A stretch of DNA of 36,098 nucleotides from Clostridiaceae bacterium (GCA_012520855.1 JAAYNO010000030.1:1-36098), one strand, 5' to 3'; positions 19,027 to 29,060 are shown, counted from the stretch's first letter. A program made the numbers and translations. Notes: a model not told the origin generated them from the letters alone.

Positions 19027-20190
19027 TCAACTATATCGTTTGTTCTTTCTTATCACCAGAGATAAGGAGAAGAAAGCCAAGGCAAAGCAGAGTATAATTG
19101 CAATATTCGATATAACAGGCTTTATATGAAAGAGATCAAATTGTGACAATTGAGCGATTTGATTATTAGCACTTACAAACCAGTAAGTGGGAATAAAGCT
19201 TGCTATTTTTAGAGTCGTTTTTCCCAAAAGTTCTGTAGGAACAAAAACTCCGCTTATAAAGCAACTGCCTAATACAACCACATTGGTAACGGCTGAAATC
19301 GCCCCGGATCCTTTAACTATGCTTCCGAATAAAAAGCCCATACTGGTGGCGCAAACAGTAAAGACCAGGGAATTAATGATAAAGAATACTGTGTTCGGGG
19401 TCATTACGCTATTCATGTCAAGAATGAAGCAAGCAATGATCTGTATCAGCCATGTTACTCCCGCAAAGGATAAACTTGCCAGAATGAATTGCAGATTGGA
19501 TTTCGTTTCGCTTATAGGGGAGCAGGCCATTCTGTTCTTCAAGTCCCTATTGTTAAAAGCTAACATAATGGCTGACATACCTAAAATCAAAACTGAACTG
19601 AGGGAATAAGCCATATAGTTGTATGAATAAGCAATATTATACAAATCAGTATTAGTCTGAGCAGGCAGCACTGTTACTGCTGCTTCCTCAGAAAGATTGG
19701 CGCTCAGGTATGCAACCAGGCCTTCCTGTGTGATATTATCCATATGCTCCATATAAATTTTAGCAGTATTAAGATATTTATCTACAGAAAGATCAATGTA
19801 AGCATTGCTTGCAGAATCGGGCAACATGGTTTTTTCAAGGTATATTTCTTCCCCGGTCATGAACTTTTGGGTAAACCCTTCAGGTACACGCAGGATGTAA
19901 ACGACCCTTCTAAAGAACAATGCATCCTGCAGGGCATCTTTCTGATCCGGGATATCAATGAAATTAGCCACCTTGCTGAGTTCATCCTTAAGCCCTTCGA
20001 TCAGGGGGCTGTCTTCCTCACTGATGAATGCAATATTTGACTTATTACTAATAAATTCATTCCCGGCTTTCTGCTGGTTTGCCGCAGTTGAAGATACCAA
20101 TATCGAAACACCAAGGAATACAATGATATAAATGAGTAAGGTCGGAATATTCTTTTTTATGATTTTTATACACAAATTATAAACTGGCAT
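19027..20190 (-). CDS. ABC-2 type transporter permease
   Basis: N-terminal TM, extracytoplasmic domain, C-terminal TM cluster; adjacent to second permease and ATPase. Confidence 0.85.
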   Translation of the reverse strand: MPVYNLCIKIIKKNIPTLLIYIIVFLGVSILVSSTAANQQKAGNEFISNKSNIAFISEEDSPLIEGLKDELSKVANFIDIPDQKDALQDALFFRRVVYILRVPEGFTQKFMTGEEIYLEKTMLPDSASNAYIDLSVDKYLNTAKIYMEHMDNITQEGLVAYLSANLSEEAAVTVLPAQTNTDLYNIAYSYNYMAYSLSSVLILGMSAIMLAFNNRDLKNRMACSPISETKSNLQFILASLSFAGVTWLIQIIACFILDMNSVMTPNTVFFIINSLVFTVCATSMGFLFGSIVKGSGAISAVTNVVVLGSCFISGVFVPTELLGKTTLKIASFIPTYWFVSANNQIAQLSQFDLFHIKPVISNIAIILCFALAFFSLSLVIRKNKRYS

Positions 20191-21313
20191 ATTTTCGCCT
20201 CCTTACGATCAAGTAGATCAATGCGCTAAAAAGCACAGTAAAGCCTGATAGAACGCCAATATTCAGCGCATATCTGTAGAGATTGTCCAGGTAATACAGA
20301 CTGTAAAAAGCGTCAGTCAGCAGATTCACCGGGTTGATCCAGGATATGATGGGTGCGTTCCGGCTTATTGTATATTTGATATCCGTAGACATCATGCCTG
20401 CAAGGAAAGAGCCAAGCATTGATACGCCAATCAAAACTGCAATTTTTATACCCTCGGATTTTTTCACAACAGCGCTTACAAAAGCACCAAAGAATACTCC
20501 GGCAATTGAACCTATAATTGTTGTAAGCAACACGAGCCCGGCTCTCGGTCCGAAATCGATATTCAGAACATAGCGGACAAAGGCCAGCAATGACAGCATC
20601 TCGATAAAATGAATAAGTAATGCCGCACACATGCTGGATAAAAATGCTTTAAGCTTATGAACCGGAGCTATGTTTATTCTTGCGGCAAGTGGAGAAATAT
20701 CTGCCTGTATGTCGGTTGTTTCCCGCATCCCGAAGAAGCTGCCATACATACACGCCATTGCGATCAATGTGTAGAAAAAGTTGACCACGATGTCAGGTTT
20801 CCCGCCTGCTCCGGATACTTCCTTTATATAATTCTTTCTATCCTTCAAGCTTTCTATAACTTCCTGATACTTCTGAGGGTTGCTTTTAAGCACGGTTTCC
20901 ACTGCTCCAAAAGTTTGGGAATAGTTATCAAGAAAGCTTTTAATTATGCTTTGATGTATTCCGGACTCCTTCACAACCAATTCCATTGGAGTTCCGTCTA
21001 TAATATATCCTTTTATGGAGTTGTCATCGAGCAGCCTTTTTGCTTCATCCCCGGTTGCCAATGTAAGGTTGAACAATCTGTCGTCACCTTTGGAAGCTTC
21101 CTCCAGAGCTGTCCGGAAATACTGATCCTCCTGATACCGGGAGTCGTTCACTACAGCGATGTCTATTCCCTGGAATGCGTCTCCTTTTCCGATGTTTGAC
21201 AAGGCAAGATAGAAAAACAAAGCCAGTGCCAGAGGGAAAGCAAAAGTCCAGAAAATGGTTTCCTTATCCCGCAGAAGACATTTTAATCTGTTTAAAAAAA
21301 TATGGGCAAACAT
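20177..21313 (-). CDS. ABC-2 type transporter permease
   Basis: MFAHIFLNRLKCLLRDKETIFWTFAFPLALALFFYLAL start; same architecture as neighbour; GAGAGGTG RBS. Confidence 0.86.
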   Translation of the reverse strand: MFAHIFLNRLKCLLRDKETIFWTFAFPLALALFFYLALSNIGKGDAFQGIDIAVVNDSRYQEDQYFRTALEEASKGDDRLFNLTLATGDEAKRLLDDNSIKGYIIDGTPMELVVKESGIHQSIIKSFLDNYSQTFGAVETVLKSNPQKYQEVIESLKDRKNYIKEVSGAGGKPDIVVNFFYTLIAMACMYGSFFGMRETTDIQADISPLAARINIAPVHKLKAFLSSMCAALLIHFIEMLSLLAFVRYVLNIDFGPRAGLVLLTTIIGSIAGVFFGAFVSAVVKKSEGIKIAVLIGVSMLGSFLAGMMSTDIKYTISRNAPIISWINPVNLLTDAFYSLYYLDNLYRYALNIGVLSGFTVLFSALIYLIVRRRKYASL

Positions 21314-21324
21314 GGCGGCACCTC

Positions 21325-22257
21325 TCAATCTCTTAATTCCTTACCGGTGATTTCAAGGAAAACATCGTTAAGTGTGGGTAGCTCCGAATAAATTTTTCCA
21401 AATTGGATATTTTCCCTTTTTATGAACTCAAGAACGTTTTCTAGATTATTTTTGCCTTTGATGGATTTGATCTCGATCAGAGGATCGTTATACTCGGCCG
21501 AGACAATATTGGGCAGTTGTCTCAGCCTGGCAAATTGTTCTTCCGAAATGTCATAGGATTCCACTGTGATTTTCTCTCCCAATGAAATCATAGCCTTCAG
21601 CTCTTCCTTGGTACCCGTCGCAATTGCTTTCCCCTTGTCGATGATCATGATACGGCTGCAGATCTGTTCAACCTCCTCCATATAATGTGAGGTGTATATT
21701 ATAGTAGCTCCTTTTGCATTAAGCTCCTTGATGCCTTCCAGTATTTTGTTGCGGCTTTGCGGATCAACAGCGACAGTTGGCTCATCAAGTATAATCAGCT
21801 TCGGCTTGTGTGCAATACCGCATGCTATGTTCAGCCTTCTCAACAGGCCGCCGCTTAACTTCTTCGGCCGAAAATTTCTAAACTCATTCAGGTCCGCAAA
21901 TTCCATGGCTTCTTCCACAAGCTTCTTCTTAAGATTGCGATCCTTTACATAAAGTCCGCAGAAATACTCAATGTTTTCATAAACCGTCAACTCATTATAT
22001 ACTGCGACATTCTGCATGACGATCCCAATGTCGCGCTTGATATGATAGGCTTCCGGTGTCATGAGTTCACCAAATACCTCGATCTCGCCTTTGTCATACT
22101 TAAGCAGCGAAAGAATACAATTGATCGCAGTTGTTTTACCTGAGCCGTTTGGACCCAGCAGTCCGAAAATCTCACCTTCCTTTATCGAAAAAGAAAGATG
22201 GTCCAGAGCAATCAGGTCTCCATATCGTTTCACCAGATTTTTGACTTTTATTACCAT
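21325..22257 (-). CDS. ABC transporter ATP-binding protein
   Basis: GLLGPNGSGKTTAINC, LSGGLLRRLNIACGI, LIILDEPTVAVDPQSR, YTSHYMEEVEQIC. Confidence 0.96.
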   Translation of the reverse strand: MVIKVKNLVKRYGDLIALDHLSFSIKEGEIFGLLGPNGSGKTTAINCILSLLKYDKGEIEVFGELMTPEAYHIKRDIGIVMQNVAVYNELTVYENIEYFCGLYVKDRNLKKKLVEEAMEFADLNEFRNFRPKKLSGGLLRRLNIACGIAHKPKLIILDEPTVAVDPQSRNKILEGIKELNAKGATIIYTSHYMEEVEQICSRIMIIDKGKAIATGTKEELKAMISLGEKITVESYDISEEQFARLRQLPNIVSAEYNDPLIEIKSIKGKNNLENVLEFIKRENIQFGKIYSELPTLNDVFLEITGKELRD

Positions 22258-22361
22258 ATAAATACCTCCGATACTGTTTCTATACTAATGATATCTTTCT
22301 GAAGGAATGGTTGTAAGTGCCATGAATCACAACTTTGATATGACAATTGTCATGAGTATAG

Positions 22362-22390
22362 TGAGTATAGGGGACGGTCCTCTTTACTCA
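22362..22390. repeat. Palindromic GGGGACGG repeat
   Basis: TGAGTA...TAGGGGACGGTCCTCTT...TACTCA. Confidence 0.7.
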
Positions 22391-22456
22391 TTTTAATGTC
22401 ATGCTATTTGATTAATATGAAGTATTAAGCACTATTTTAGCTGCGTAGCATTACTT

Positions 22457-22492
22457 GTCATTCTGTACAAAACGAAGTGAAGTGAAGAATCT
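22457..22492. repeat. Dispersed GTCATTCTG...GAAGAATC repeat
   Basis: Inverted-orientation relative of 13305-13340. Confidence 0.65.
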
Positions 22493-22640
22493 GAACTGAC
22501 CCTGTCATTATGATAGGATGAAACGACTAAAAGTCGTCAGACCGAAGGATCTTAGGAACAATTCCCGTATTGTGTTCAGGGGATATAAATGATATTATGC
22601 AAACTAAAGGGAAAGTATGAAATAGCAAGGAATTATTGTC

Positions 22641-23738
22641 ATGAAAAAGTACACAGGTCTGGTCGACAAGCTTATATTGTTTATATGCTGTCTGGTTGTG
22701 TATTTATGTCAGACGGCGTTTAGGATCAATGCCGCTATAGTGCTCATTAGTTTAATAATCGGCTGTCTGTTAAGCTATTTTGATGATTACAGAATAAAAA
22801 CCTTTCTAACAGTGAGTTTTATTATTCTTACCGGATTCTTTACCGGCTTTATGTTTTTTATCCCTCTTATTGCTTTTGATATGACGAATCATAAACTGCA
22901 GGCTTTTAATCTCCTTGCTTTTATACCACTTGCTAATTTCTTTAGTAGTCCAAACCTTATATTGCCTGTAATAATTTGCATTATGGCTGCTTTTTCAATA
23001 CTTTTGAGATATCATATTGATACAGGGTGCAGAATAGAAACCATGTATAAAAATCTAAGCGATACCGCAAGAGAAATGTCTATCCAATTGGAAAAACAGA
23101 AAAACGATCTGCTTGAAAAGCAGGATAATGAATTAAGTCTCGCTACAATGAACGAGCGTAATCGTATAGCAAGAGAGATACACGATAATGTGGGGCACCT
23201 GTTGTCCAGCGCGATTTTGCAATCAGGTGCGCTTAAAACTCTCAATAAGGATGATAAGCTTAATCAAAATATACAAGCTCTTCATGAAACATTGACTCAG
23301 GCTATGAACAACATAAGAAACAGTGTTCATAAGCTATATGACGAATCTGTTGATTTAAATGCGAAGTTTACTGAAATCATTGATAATTTTTCTTTCTGTG
23401 AAATCGTTTATGACTATAACATTAGCGAAAACCCCGATAAAAAAGTAAAATACGCATTTCTATCGATCCTGCAGGAAGCGCTTACCAATATAATGAACCA
23501 TTCGGATGCGACCGAGGTAAGAGTTATCCTTAATGAGCATCCGGCTCTTTACCAATTGATCATAAGGGATAACGGGAAAGTTAAGAAATTTGATACAAAT
23601 GATGGTTTGGGAATCATAAGCATGGTTGACAGAGTCCATTCTTTGAACGGAAACATAAATATAATAACAACAAATGGTTTTGAGATTTTTATTGCCATAC
23701 CCAAGGAGGCTCAAGACAATGAGAGTATTGATAATTGA
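22641..23738 (+). CDS. NarL-family sensor histidine kinase
   Basis: N-terminal TM segments; NRIAREIHDNVGHLLSSAIL H-box; QEALTNIMNHSDAT N-box; DGLGIISM. Confidence 0.92.
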   Translation: MKKYTGLVDKLILFICCLVVYLCQTAFRINAAIVLISLIIGCLLSYFDDYRIKTFLTVSFIILTGFFTGFMFFIPLIAFDMTNHKLQAFNLLAFIPLANFFSSPNLILPVIICIMAAFSILLRYHIDTGCRIETMYKNLSDTAREMSIQLEKQKNDLLEKQDNELSLATMNERNRIAREIHDNVGHLLSSAILQSGALKTLNKDDKLNQNIQALHETLTQAMNNIRNSVHKLYDESVDLNAKFTEIIDNFSFCEIVYDYNISENPDKKVKYAFLSILQEALTNIMNHSDATEVRVILNEHPALYQLIIRDNGKVKKFDTNDGLGIISMVDRVHSLNGNINIITTNGFEIFIAIPKEAQDNESIDN

Positions 23739-24342
23739 TGATGACAAGTTAGTGGTAGAATCTCTCAAAACCATATTGGAAGCCGATGGAGATATTGAGA
23801 TTGTCGGTACCGGTTATAGTGCCGATGAAGCAATTGAGCTATATGACTCTTTAAAGCCTGATGTTCTTCTTATGGATATCAGGATGAAGGGGAAGACCGG
23901 CATAGATGCGGCAAAAACTATAATCGAAAAAGACAGCTCGGCTAAAATTCTTTTCCTGACAACCTTTTCCGATGATGAATATATCGCACAGGCTTTTATA
24001 ACAGGAGCCAAAGGCTATATTATAAAACAGGATTTTGAAAGCATTAATTCTGCGATCAAGGCTGTTTTTCTGGGACAGAGAGTATTCGGTGATGAGATTA
24101 TTGCCAGAATACCTGCACTTATAAATAGCAACGGAATAAAGCCAGAAAGACTAAAGACCCATCTGACAGAAAAAGAGATGGAGATCGTGGTCCACGTAGC
24201 AAACGGTTTATCTAATAAGGAAATCTCAGAAAAGATGTTTCTAGGTGAAGGAACTGTCAGAAATTATATCAGCACCATCCTTGAAAAGCTGGATTTGAGG
24301 GACAGAACCCAGCTGGCGATATTTTACTACAAAAACCTGTGA
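23719..24342 (+). CDS. NarL/LuxR-family response regulator
   Basis: MRVLIIDDDKLVVESL, DVLLMDIRMKGKTGIDA, C-terminal LTEKEMEIVVHVANGLSNKEISEKMFLGEGTVRNYIS. Confidence 0.95.
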   Translation: MRVLIIDDDKLVVESLKTILEADGDIEIVGTGYSADEAIELYDSLKPDVLLMDIRMKGKTGIDAAKTIIEKDSSAKILFLTTFSDDEYIAQAFITGAKGYIIKQDFESINSAIKAVFLGQRVFGDEIIARIPALINSNGIKPERLKTHLTEKEMEIVVHVANGLSNKEISEKMFLGEGTVRNYISTILEKLDLRDRTQLAIFYYKNL

Positions 24343-24586
24343 AGCAAGGTGACGGCAGGCTGTGCGAAAACTAATCACTTGCATTTAATTCTGCAATTAC
24401 AGCGGCTGTAGCCTGCAGCGATTTAGCGCTCCGTGAAAACGTCCAGTTTTCAAGTCGCGCTCGCTACGCAATCCATGCTCCGCTTTAAATCGCAGGCAGG
24501 CACGCCGCTTAATAAAAATTGAATAATCAAGTATTAATAATTGCATAGTAAAAGAGTTTTTGCACAACCTGCCGTCCCCTTGCTTC
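24341..24586. repeat. ~246-bp imperfect inverted-repeat element (possible MITE-like element or structured RNA)
   Basis: GAAGCAAGGTGACGGCAGGCTGTGCGAAAACT (24341-24372) is nearly the reverse complement of AGTTTTTGCACAACCTGCCGTCCCCTTGCTTC (24555-24586); nested arms near 24411-24428/24481-24498 and hairpin TGAAAAC-GTCCA-GTTTTCA 24434-24452. Confidence 0.85.
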
Positions 24587-24700
24587 TGCGTTTATTTCCC
24601 GCATAATGGGAAGTAAATAATAATTGAGCAGCTACTCTCATATAATTCTTAGTGTACTGGTTTTTACAAATGAGAAATTATGGGAGGAACATAGGAGCAA

Positions 24701-27049
24701 ATGGAAAGCGCATCAATACTCAAGGCTGAAAAAAAACCCCTGAGGAGTCTTCTTTATCATATATCAAACATTGGCATTCCCCGGTTGGTATCGTTTATTT
24801 TATGTTTTGCATTTTCAAGGGCGAACTTTTTTGGCGTTATAAGGCCTTTTGCCGCGTCTTTATACGTGGCTGCCGGGTATTGCGGTATCTCAAAAGTGTT
24901 TGCCATTGTTTCCATATCTCTGGGCAATCTGGTGTTTGCAAATTTTTATGAGACAATCAGGCAGGCTTTATCCTTATTATTATTTGAGGTATTATCGCAT
25001 TTAATATTTAAAATCAGGGAAAAGCGTGAAACTGCATTCTACAGATCTGTTCTTGCTGGAGCAATAATAGGTTTTACAGGACTGTTAAGGGGAGCTATCC
25101 AAGGTTTTCATCTATATGATCTTATAATATCAATTCTGAGCGGAATCCTGGTTTTTTCTTTTTCTGTTGTTTTATCGCCTTCTTCTGAGATGTTCCAGCA
25201 AACAAAACCTAAATACATATTTGACGGGAAAACTTTTTTTTCAAAAACTGTATTAGTGAGCTTCGTTGTAATAAGTCTTGAAGGTGTTATGATTTGGAAC
25301 TGCGAGCTGGGAACGGTTCTTGCAGGGCTGGCAGTTTTTATTATTGCAAGGAGAAAGGGGAGCAGCGCTGGTGCATTAATGGGGACCGTATTGGGGATTG
25401 TGATTGCGCTTTTCAATTTACCTGCGTCCCTTCAGATTCCCGGCATGTTTGCATTAGCCGGGGCATTAGCAGGAATTCCTGTAAAGACCCGTATTATGAG
25501 TACCCTTTTGTGGACGGCAGTTGTTATATTTTTCTCCGGCATATCAGTTTTAAGCGGGGGACTGATACTTAAATATTATGAAGCTTTAGCGTCAGGGATC
25601 CTATTTTTGATCATTCCCAAATCCATAATAGGCTTTTTGAGTGATGAGCTGGCCGGTATAAAGCTTCGATCCCAAAACCCGGAGGCATATGTCGCTGACA
25701 AAACTCATGAAGCAGCCGATAAGCTTTATGTTTTGAGCAAGGCTTTGTCACGGGTATCCAGGAGTATAGAAGAGACGGTCATTGATGATGTTGAAGATGC
25801 GAACTCTATCGCTCAATGGATAATAGAGGCTGTCGCAGAAAAGGTATGCAATCGCTGCAGCATGTGTGACAGATGTTGGAATACATACTTTTATAAAACC
25901 TATAGATTAGTTGAAGAATCCCTTTCAAACCCTGCAACTGACGAAACGGGACAGCCAGAGCTTCCTGGATGGTTCAAAAGCATATGTACAAAACCGGATA
26001 AATTCAGCGATGCTTTGGAAACAGCTTATTCAATATATAAAGCCGATAAGGTGTGGAGGCAAAAAATAAGTGAAAGCCGAATGCTGCTAAGTAAACAGGC
26101 GGCGATAATCTCAGGGGGAATTATGGCTTTTGCCCGAAACCTCAATGATACTATAAAGCGGGATCAGGAGATTGAAGAAAGACTGCTTTGTGCTGCGGGA
26201 AGCATAGACTTACCTGTATCAGGGTTCAGATATAATTTCGGTAATGCTGCAAGGCCTTATCTGGAGGTAATATTCGAAGCAAAGAATAAGCTAAATGCAG
26301 GCGATTTGGATGAGATAGTTCAGGAGAATGTTCAAAAGAATTATATCCGTATAGGTGAAAGCAGAAGAGATTTGATGGGATATTCAGTTGTACGTTATAT
26401 GAAAAAACCCAAATATAAAACTATTACCGGAATAGCCCGCGCAAGCAAAGAAAAACAGGGCGTATCAGGAGACAATTTTGCTTTCTTTATAACAAACCAC
26501 GGGTTTCATATAAGTGCAATAAGCGACGGAGCGGGAAGCGGCAGGAGAGCAGAAAGATTTAGCCGTACCACTATTCAGATCCTGGAAAATATGCTGGAAG
26601 ACGGGATCGAATTAAACCTTGCAATCAGATTTCTTAATTTATATCTTAGTCTTCGCGGAGAAAATGACAGGCTGGCGACAATAGATATCTGTGCAATTGA
26701 TCTTTCGGGCGGTGAGACCTCATTTTATAAATATGGTGCTCCTCTTTCATTTATAAAAAACAAGCAGGGAACCCAAAAAATAAATACCGAGGGTGACGAG
26801 TCCGGTAGTCTTATCACTACCCATTACAGACCTGCGAACCTCTCGGGTGGAGATTTTGTAATAATGTTTTCGGACGGTGTATTGGACGCATTTTCGGAAG
26901 AAGGGGAAAGCACCGGCCTGCAAAAATTTATTGATGAACTGGATTCGGTAAATACACAACAAATAGCCGACAGTATATTACAGGAGGCCTTAGTCCGCAG
27001 AGAAGAAAAACATGACGATATGACCGTATTAGTAACTAGACTGTGGTAG
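24701..27049 (+). CDS. spoIIE: Stage II sporulation protein E (PP2C phosphatase)
   Basis: Multi-TM N-terminus, CNRCSMCDRCW, DGAGSGRRAERFS, LATIDICAIDLSGG, FSDGVLDA, KHDDMTVLVTRLW. Confidence 0.95.
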   Translation: MESASILKAEKKPLRSLLYHISNIGIPRLVSFILCFAFSRANFFGVIRPFAASLYVAAGYCGISKVFAIVSISLGNLVFANFYETIRQALSLLLFEVLSHLIFKIREKRETAFYRSVLAGAIIGFTGLLRGAIQGFHLYDLIISILSGILVFSFSVVLSPSSEMFQQTKPKYIFDGKTFFSKTVLVSFVVISLEGVMIWNCELGTVLAGLAVFIIARRKGSSAGALMGTVLGIVIALFNLPASLQIPGMFALAGALAGIPVKTRIMSTLLWTAVVIFFSGISVLSGGLILKYYEALASGILFLIIPKSIIGFLSDELAGIKLRSQNPEAYVADKTHEAADKLYVLSKALSRVSRSIEETVIDDVEDANSIAQWIIEAVAEKVCNRCSMCDRCWNTYFYKTYRLVEESLSNPATDETGQPELPGWFKSICTKPDKFSDALETAYSIYKADKVWRQKISESRMLLSKQAAIISGGIMAFARNLNDTIKRDQEIEERLLCAAGSIDLPVSGFRYNFGNAARPYLEVIFEAKNKLNAGDLDEIVQENVQKNYIRIGESRRDLMGYSVVRYMKKPKYKTITGIARASKEKQGVSGDNFAFFITNHGFHISAISDGAGSGRRAERFSRTTIQILENMLEDGIELNLAIRFLNLYLSLRGENDRLATIDICAIDLSGGETSFYKYGAPLSFIKNKQGTQKINTEGDESGSLITTHYRPANLSGGDFVIMFSDGVLDAFSEEGESTGLQKFIDELDSVNTQQIADSILQEALVRREEKHDDMTVLVTRLW

Positions 27050-28430
27050 CCGATAAAAACATATCTGCAACCTGATAGATATTTCCTGCCCCCATAGTCA
27101 ATATCAAATCTCCTGTGGCTGTATTTTCGTGCAGATATTTTACTATATCGTTAAAATCGGGTATATAAACAGCGTTTCCTGTATTCAGATTTATCCTGTC
27201 TGTCAATATACGTGAATTTATAATACCTGTGTCCTTTTCCCGTGCAGCATAGATGTCGGTAACAATAACTGTGTCAACCAGAGCGAAAGCTCTTGAAAAA
27301 TCATCCAAAAGCTCATGGGTGCGTGTGTATGTGTGTGGCTGGAAAATACATATAAGGTGGTTGTTTGCAAGAGCCCTGGCTGCATTCAAGCTTGCCTGGA
27401 TCTCTGTTGGATGATGTGCGTAATCATCCATGACCCTGATATTATTTATTATCCCTTTGTGTTCAAGGCGTCTTCTGGTTCCATTATAGTTTTCAAGGCC
27501 TTTTATTATCGCTCCTTTTGAAACCCCGAGCCCATGGCATGAAGCAATAGCGGCAAGAGCATTAGAAACATTGTGCATTCCGGGCACAGAAAGTTTTACA
27601 CTCGCCCACACAGCTTTTTTATGAATAATAACAAACTATGCGTAGCCTTCCTTTATTGCGATTTTCTCACATGTCCAGTCAGCCTCGGGGGAATTGATAC
27701 CATAGGTGATAACCGGTCGGGTCAGTACTTTTGAAAGGCTTTTTGTTTGAGGGTCATCCAAATTGAGTACGATCAGCCCCGGAGTCCTGACATTTGAAAG
27801 AAAAGTTTCAAAAGAGCTCTTTATATGCTCTATGTCCCTGAAGAAGTCCAGATGGTCTGCGTCTATATTAAGAATGATGGCCAAAGACGGTCTGAAATGC
27901 AGGAAGCTGTTCCTGTATTCACATGCTTCGGTTATAAAATATGAGCTGTTGCCTATTCGTGTATTACCGCCTATAAGACTTAAGATACCTCCGACATGTA
28001 TAGTCGGATCAAGACCGGACTCCAGAAGAATCGAAGATATCATGGAAGTGGTCGTTGTTTTGCCGTGAGTTCCGGATACTGCAATGCAATTTTCAAACTG
28101 ATCCATAATAGCGCCTAAAAGCTCGGATCTTTCGATTATTGGTATGCTGCGATTTCTCGCTTCAACAAGCTCCGGATTATCCTGAGAAACAGCAACGGTA
28201 TATACAACCAGGTCCTGACCGGAAATATTGCCCGCACTATGCCCGATATTTATGACAGCCCCCATGCTGCGCAGCCTTTTTGTTATTTCGGTCTCCTGAA
28301 GGTCTGAACCAGTTATCTTAACATCCTTGTTCATTAGAATCTCAGCCAGTCCGCTCATGCTGATACCGCCGATTCCAACCATATGGATCGTCATATTGTT
28401 TTTATAAAAATCAAAACTTAAGTTTTCCAT
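27036..28430 (-). pseudogene. murC: UDP-N-acetylmuramate--L-alanine ligase, full-length but interrupted by one in-frame TAG (27636-27638)
   Basis: Upstream half HMVGIGGISMSGLAEIL, SGTHGKTTTTSM, NIDADHLDFF; downstream half in the same frame VPGMHNVSNALAAIA, MDDYAHHPTEIQ, FQPHTYTRT, MGAGNIYQ; junction GYA*FVIIHKKAVWASVKLSVPG. Confidence 0.88.
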
Positions 28431-28688
28431 TTAATACTCCAATTCACATAATTCAGATAGAATTATATCTCAAATACAAGCAATTGTGCAATTCAATATA
28501 TAAAATAAACTCCCATAAGATGCTTTTGTGACAAAGACCTCCCCGAAAGAATTTTACCATGATTTATCAATATTATTCTTAAGATTTATTCTATGGTGAT
28601 GAAATGATGAAAATACGCATTTTATGCGCATTTCAATAATAACTGTATATATTTGTAATGGAAAATATTAAAAATAATTTTTTAAAAA

Positions 28689-28715
28689 GAAGGAATTTTA
28701 GAATTTTTGGCGAAT
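28689..28715 (+). promoter_or_regulatory. Sigma-H type promoter of spoVG
   Basis: GAAGGAATT (28689-28697), 11 bp, GGCGAAT (28709-28715), matching RnAGGAwWW-N11/12-RnnGAAT. Confidence 0.7.
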
Positions 28716-28769
28716 TTATAATATCAAATATATACTACATTGTTATGTATCGGAAGGTGGGCTGCTAAG

Positions 28770-29060
28770 ATGGAGATTACAGACATTAGAATTCGCAAAG
28801 TTGAAGCTGAAGGGAAAATGAAAGCAGTGGTGTCAATCACTTTTGACAATGAATTTGTTGTTCATGACATCAAAATAATTGAGAGTCAAGGTGGATTATT
28901 TATTGCAATGCCCAGTCGCAAAACACCGACAGGGGAGTTCAGAGACATCGCGCACCCGATCAATGCTGAAGCAAGAAACAAAGTTCAGAATGCCATACTG
29001 GAAAAATACCAATCCATGTTGGCTGAGGAAGAGGCTGCTGGAACAACCAACAATGAGTAA
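28770..29060 (+). CDS. spoVG: Septation/sporulation regulator SpoVG
   Basis: [38 protein letters not shown]...[23 protein letters not shown]. Confidence 0.97.
   Translation: MEITDIRIRKVEAEGKMKAVVSITFDNEFVVHDIKIIESQGGLFIAMPSRKTPTGEFRDIAHPINAEARNKVQNAILEKYQSMLAEEEAAGTTNNE

Noticed and set aside
19027-24342. ABC-2 exporter plus histidine kinase/response regulator as a novel system
   Set aside because: The arrangement resembles common two-component-controlled exporter loci; nothing in the sequence points to an unusual function.
27036-27611. Treating the downstream murC ORF as an independent gene starting at GTG 27611
   Set aside because: It is in the same frame as the upstream half and begins in the middle of the expected MurC fold; one interrupted gene is simpler.
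27036-28430. Genome-wide TAG recoding (for example pyrrolysine or amber suppression) as the explanation for the murC TAG
   Set aside because: TAG is the normal terminating codon for at least seven intact genes in this window, so wholesale recoding is unlikely; site-specific readthrough stays possible but unproven.
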